Shown in pieces: positions 5,118 to 6,238 of a stretch of 6,238 nt of DNA. Each line of letters opens with the position of its first letter. Within the stretch, counting starts at the first letter, position 1. Where the stretch lies: the NCBI GenBank assembly GCA_029859455.1, contig JAOUDE010000156.1:1-6238 (forward strand), in the 5' to 3' direction. This stretch comes from Ignavibacteria bacterium (GTDB taxonomy: Bacteria > Bacteroidota > Ignavibacteria > UBA10030 > UBA6906). The notes beneath the pieces were generated by a model, which was not told where the DNA came from, did not search any database, and saw only the letters and a program-made list of their open reading frames with translations. A program made the position numbers and the translations under genes.

Positions 5118-6238
5118 GGCTGGCATCTGCCGTCGTTCTGACGGGACTGTTGCTCCCGTTGTCGCCCGCCCGGTCCCAGGATGATCCGGAGTTCGATCGG
5201 ATCGCCCTCCAGGGAATCGAGAAGGTGTACAATCTCGAATTCGGTGCTGCCGACACGCTGTTCAGAGGCCTGATCGCCTCAAACCCGTCACACCCGGCAG
5301 GGTATTTCTTCCTCGCAATGGTCGACTGGTGGCGGATCATGGTGGACCGTGAGGACACACGATACGACGACCGGTTTCTTGAAGCGCTCGACCACGTGGT
5401 CGGGATGTGTGATGACCTGCTGGATGAGGATGAGAATGACGTCGACGCACTTTTCTTCAAAGGCGGGTCCCTCGGGTTCACTGGAAGGCTTAGTTTCTAC
5501 CGGAACGACTGGTTTGGCGCCGCGAGTGCCGGACGAAGGGCGTTGCCGCTTGTACAGACTGCCTTTGCTGCTGACCCGGGGAATTATGACATCTACCTCG
5601 GTACAGGGATATACAACTACTATGCTTCGGTGATCCCTGAACTGTACCCTGTCGCGAAACCACTCCTCCTGTTCATTCCCCCGGGAGACCGGGAGACCGG
5701 ACTCAGCCAGTTGAGACTCGCTGCCTCGAAAGGAAAATTCGCCGGCGTGGAAGCCAGGTATTTCCTGATCCAGATCAATCTCCTCTATGAGAAGAACTAT
5801 GCCGAAGCTCTCTCTCTCTCTCTCGAATTGCACGAACGGTTTCCACGCAACATGCTGTTCCACCGCTACGTTGGACGCACTTATGTCATGATGTCGAATT
5901 ACGCCATGGCAAGGGAGATCTTTCATGAAATTGTTCTCCGGAGGAAAGCGGAGTGGCCGGGTTATGATATCAAACTCGAGCGGGAGGCGGAGTACTACCT
6001 TGGGCTGTGCGGGCTGCAGACCGGGAGTTTTGCCACGGGGATCGATCACTTCATCCGGAGCGACCGGTTGAGTGCGATCATTGACCAGGACGGTCCCTCT
6101 GCCTTCATGGTCCTTGCAAACCTCCATCTTGGAAAGATCTATGATGCTCAGGACCGGCGGGACATGGCGATCGTCCAGTACGAGAAGGTCCTTGAGATGA
6201 CGGATTATCAGGATTCCCGCGCCCAGGCGAAGCAGTTC
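5114..6238 (+). CDS. Secreted tetratricopeptide repeat protein, 5' part (runs off the window)
   Basis: The first 375 residues of an open frame that is unbroken to the last base. GTG at 5114 is the first start available: an in-frame TGA at 5105-5107 blocks anything upstream, GAGGG at 5100-5104 is well spaced, and a signal peptide follows directly (MRLASAVVLTGLLLPLSP, cleavage probably near residues 19-22, no lipobox). The mature part is helical with TPR-like pairs: GIEKVYNLEFGAADTLFRGL (34-53), ALFFKGGSLGFTGRL (112-126), EARYFLIQINLLYEKNYAEAL (213-233), LFHRYVGRTYVMMSNYAMA (248-266), EAEYYLGLCGLQTGSFATGI (291-310), ANLHLGKIYDAQDRRDMAIVQYEKVL (335-360). GYFFLAMVDWWRIM (63-76) and GTGIYNYYASVIPELYP (163-179) are what I remember as conserved blocks of a TPR family seen in FCB-group bacteria. 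TPRs bind proteins; the partner and role are unknown. Location is periplasm or envelope. It is translationally coupled to the CPBP protease and contains a (CT)n tract at 5808-5824. Confidence 0.85.
   Translation, partial: MRLASAVVLTGLLLPLSPARSQDDPEFDRIALQGIEKVYNLEFGAADTLFRGLIASNPSHPAGYFFLAMVDWWRIMVDREDTRYDDRFLEALDHVVGMCDDLLDEDENDVDALFFKGGSLGFTGRLSFYRNDWFGAASAGRRALPLVQTAFAADPGNYDIYLGTGIYNYYASVIPELYPVAKPLLLFIPPGDRETGLSQLRLAASKGKFAGVEARYFLIQINLLYEKNYAEALSLSLELHERFPRNMLFHRYVGRTYVMMSNYAMAREIFHEIVLRRKAEWPGYDIKLEREAEYYLGLCGLQTGSFATGIDHFIRSDRLSAIIDQDGPSAFMVLANLHLGKIYDAQDRRDMAIVQYEKVLEMTDYQDSRAQAKQF
5808..5824 (+). repeat. Dinucleotide microsatellite (CT)8.5 inside the TPR gene
   Basis: Seventeen bases of uninterrupted alternating C and T, coding within Ala-Leu-Ser-Leu-Ser-Leu (residues 232-237) in a predicted TPR helix. 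Adding or losing one unit would shift the frame, so the tract is a possible slippage site. The encoded residues fit the helix, so the tract may simply reflect codon choice. Confidence 0.9.

Noticed and set aside
5683..5698. Tandem 8-bp direct repeat GGGAGACC
   Set aside because: It encodes part of PPGDRETG, a segment whose length matches what I recall for the family, so it does not look like a recent duplication.
5288..6127. A 279-codon open frame on the - strand opposite the TPR gene
   Set aside because: The + strand frame has a signal peptide, TPR pattern and conserved blocks; the - strand product shows no coherent domain or binding site.

Overview
The window (6238 bp, moderately GC-rich by eye) is a densely coding bacterial segment. 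All six genes are on the + strand. No noncoding stretch exceeds about 70 bp, and I see no tRNA, rRNA, CRISPR array, insertion sequence or phage gene. The best lineage hint is the last gene, a secreted tetratricopeptide protein of a type I associate, from memory, with Ignavibacteria, Zixibacteria and related FCB-group bacteria. A single-chain glycyl-tRNA synthetase, a Lol-type lipoprotein signal and a Bacteroidetes-like promoter pattern do not contradict this. The assignment is an inference, not a measurement.

Left block (1-3168). The window opens inside the 3' part of a long-type glucose-1-phosphate thymidylyltransferase (dTDP-sugar synthesis), of which 156 residues are visible. After 43 bp comes a complete enoyl-CoA hydratase with both catalytic glutamates. 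One base later starts a small single-pass membrane protein of unknown function. Its stop overlaps by 4 bp (ATGA) the start of a complete dimeric-type glycyl-tRNA synthetase. The last three genes look translationally coupled and probably share a transcript, although their functions (fatty-acyl/hydroxyacyl-CoA metabolism, envelope, translation) are not obviously related.

Right block (3169-6238). A 70-bp spacer with a possible promoter and a good ribosome binding site leads into a second run. It encodes a fibronectin type III-containing lipoprotein, a CPBP-family (CAAX protease/Abi) integral membrane endopeptidase 10 bp later, and a secreted TPR protein that overlaps the protease by 4 bp (GTGA) and runs off the window. 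All three products are predicted to lie in or beyond the inner membrane, so this looks like an envelope operon. Whether the protease acts on its neighbours is open.

Most of the window is ordinary housekeeping or envelope content. The points most worth a second look are the three-gene envelope operon, an in-frame (CT)8.5 microsatellite in the TPR gene, the altered zinc-knuckle region of the glycyl-tRNA synthetase, and the small membrane protein, which may be a stand-alone version of a domain normally attached to a polysaccharide deacetylase.
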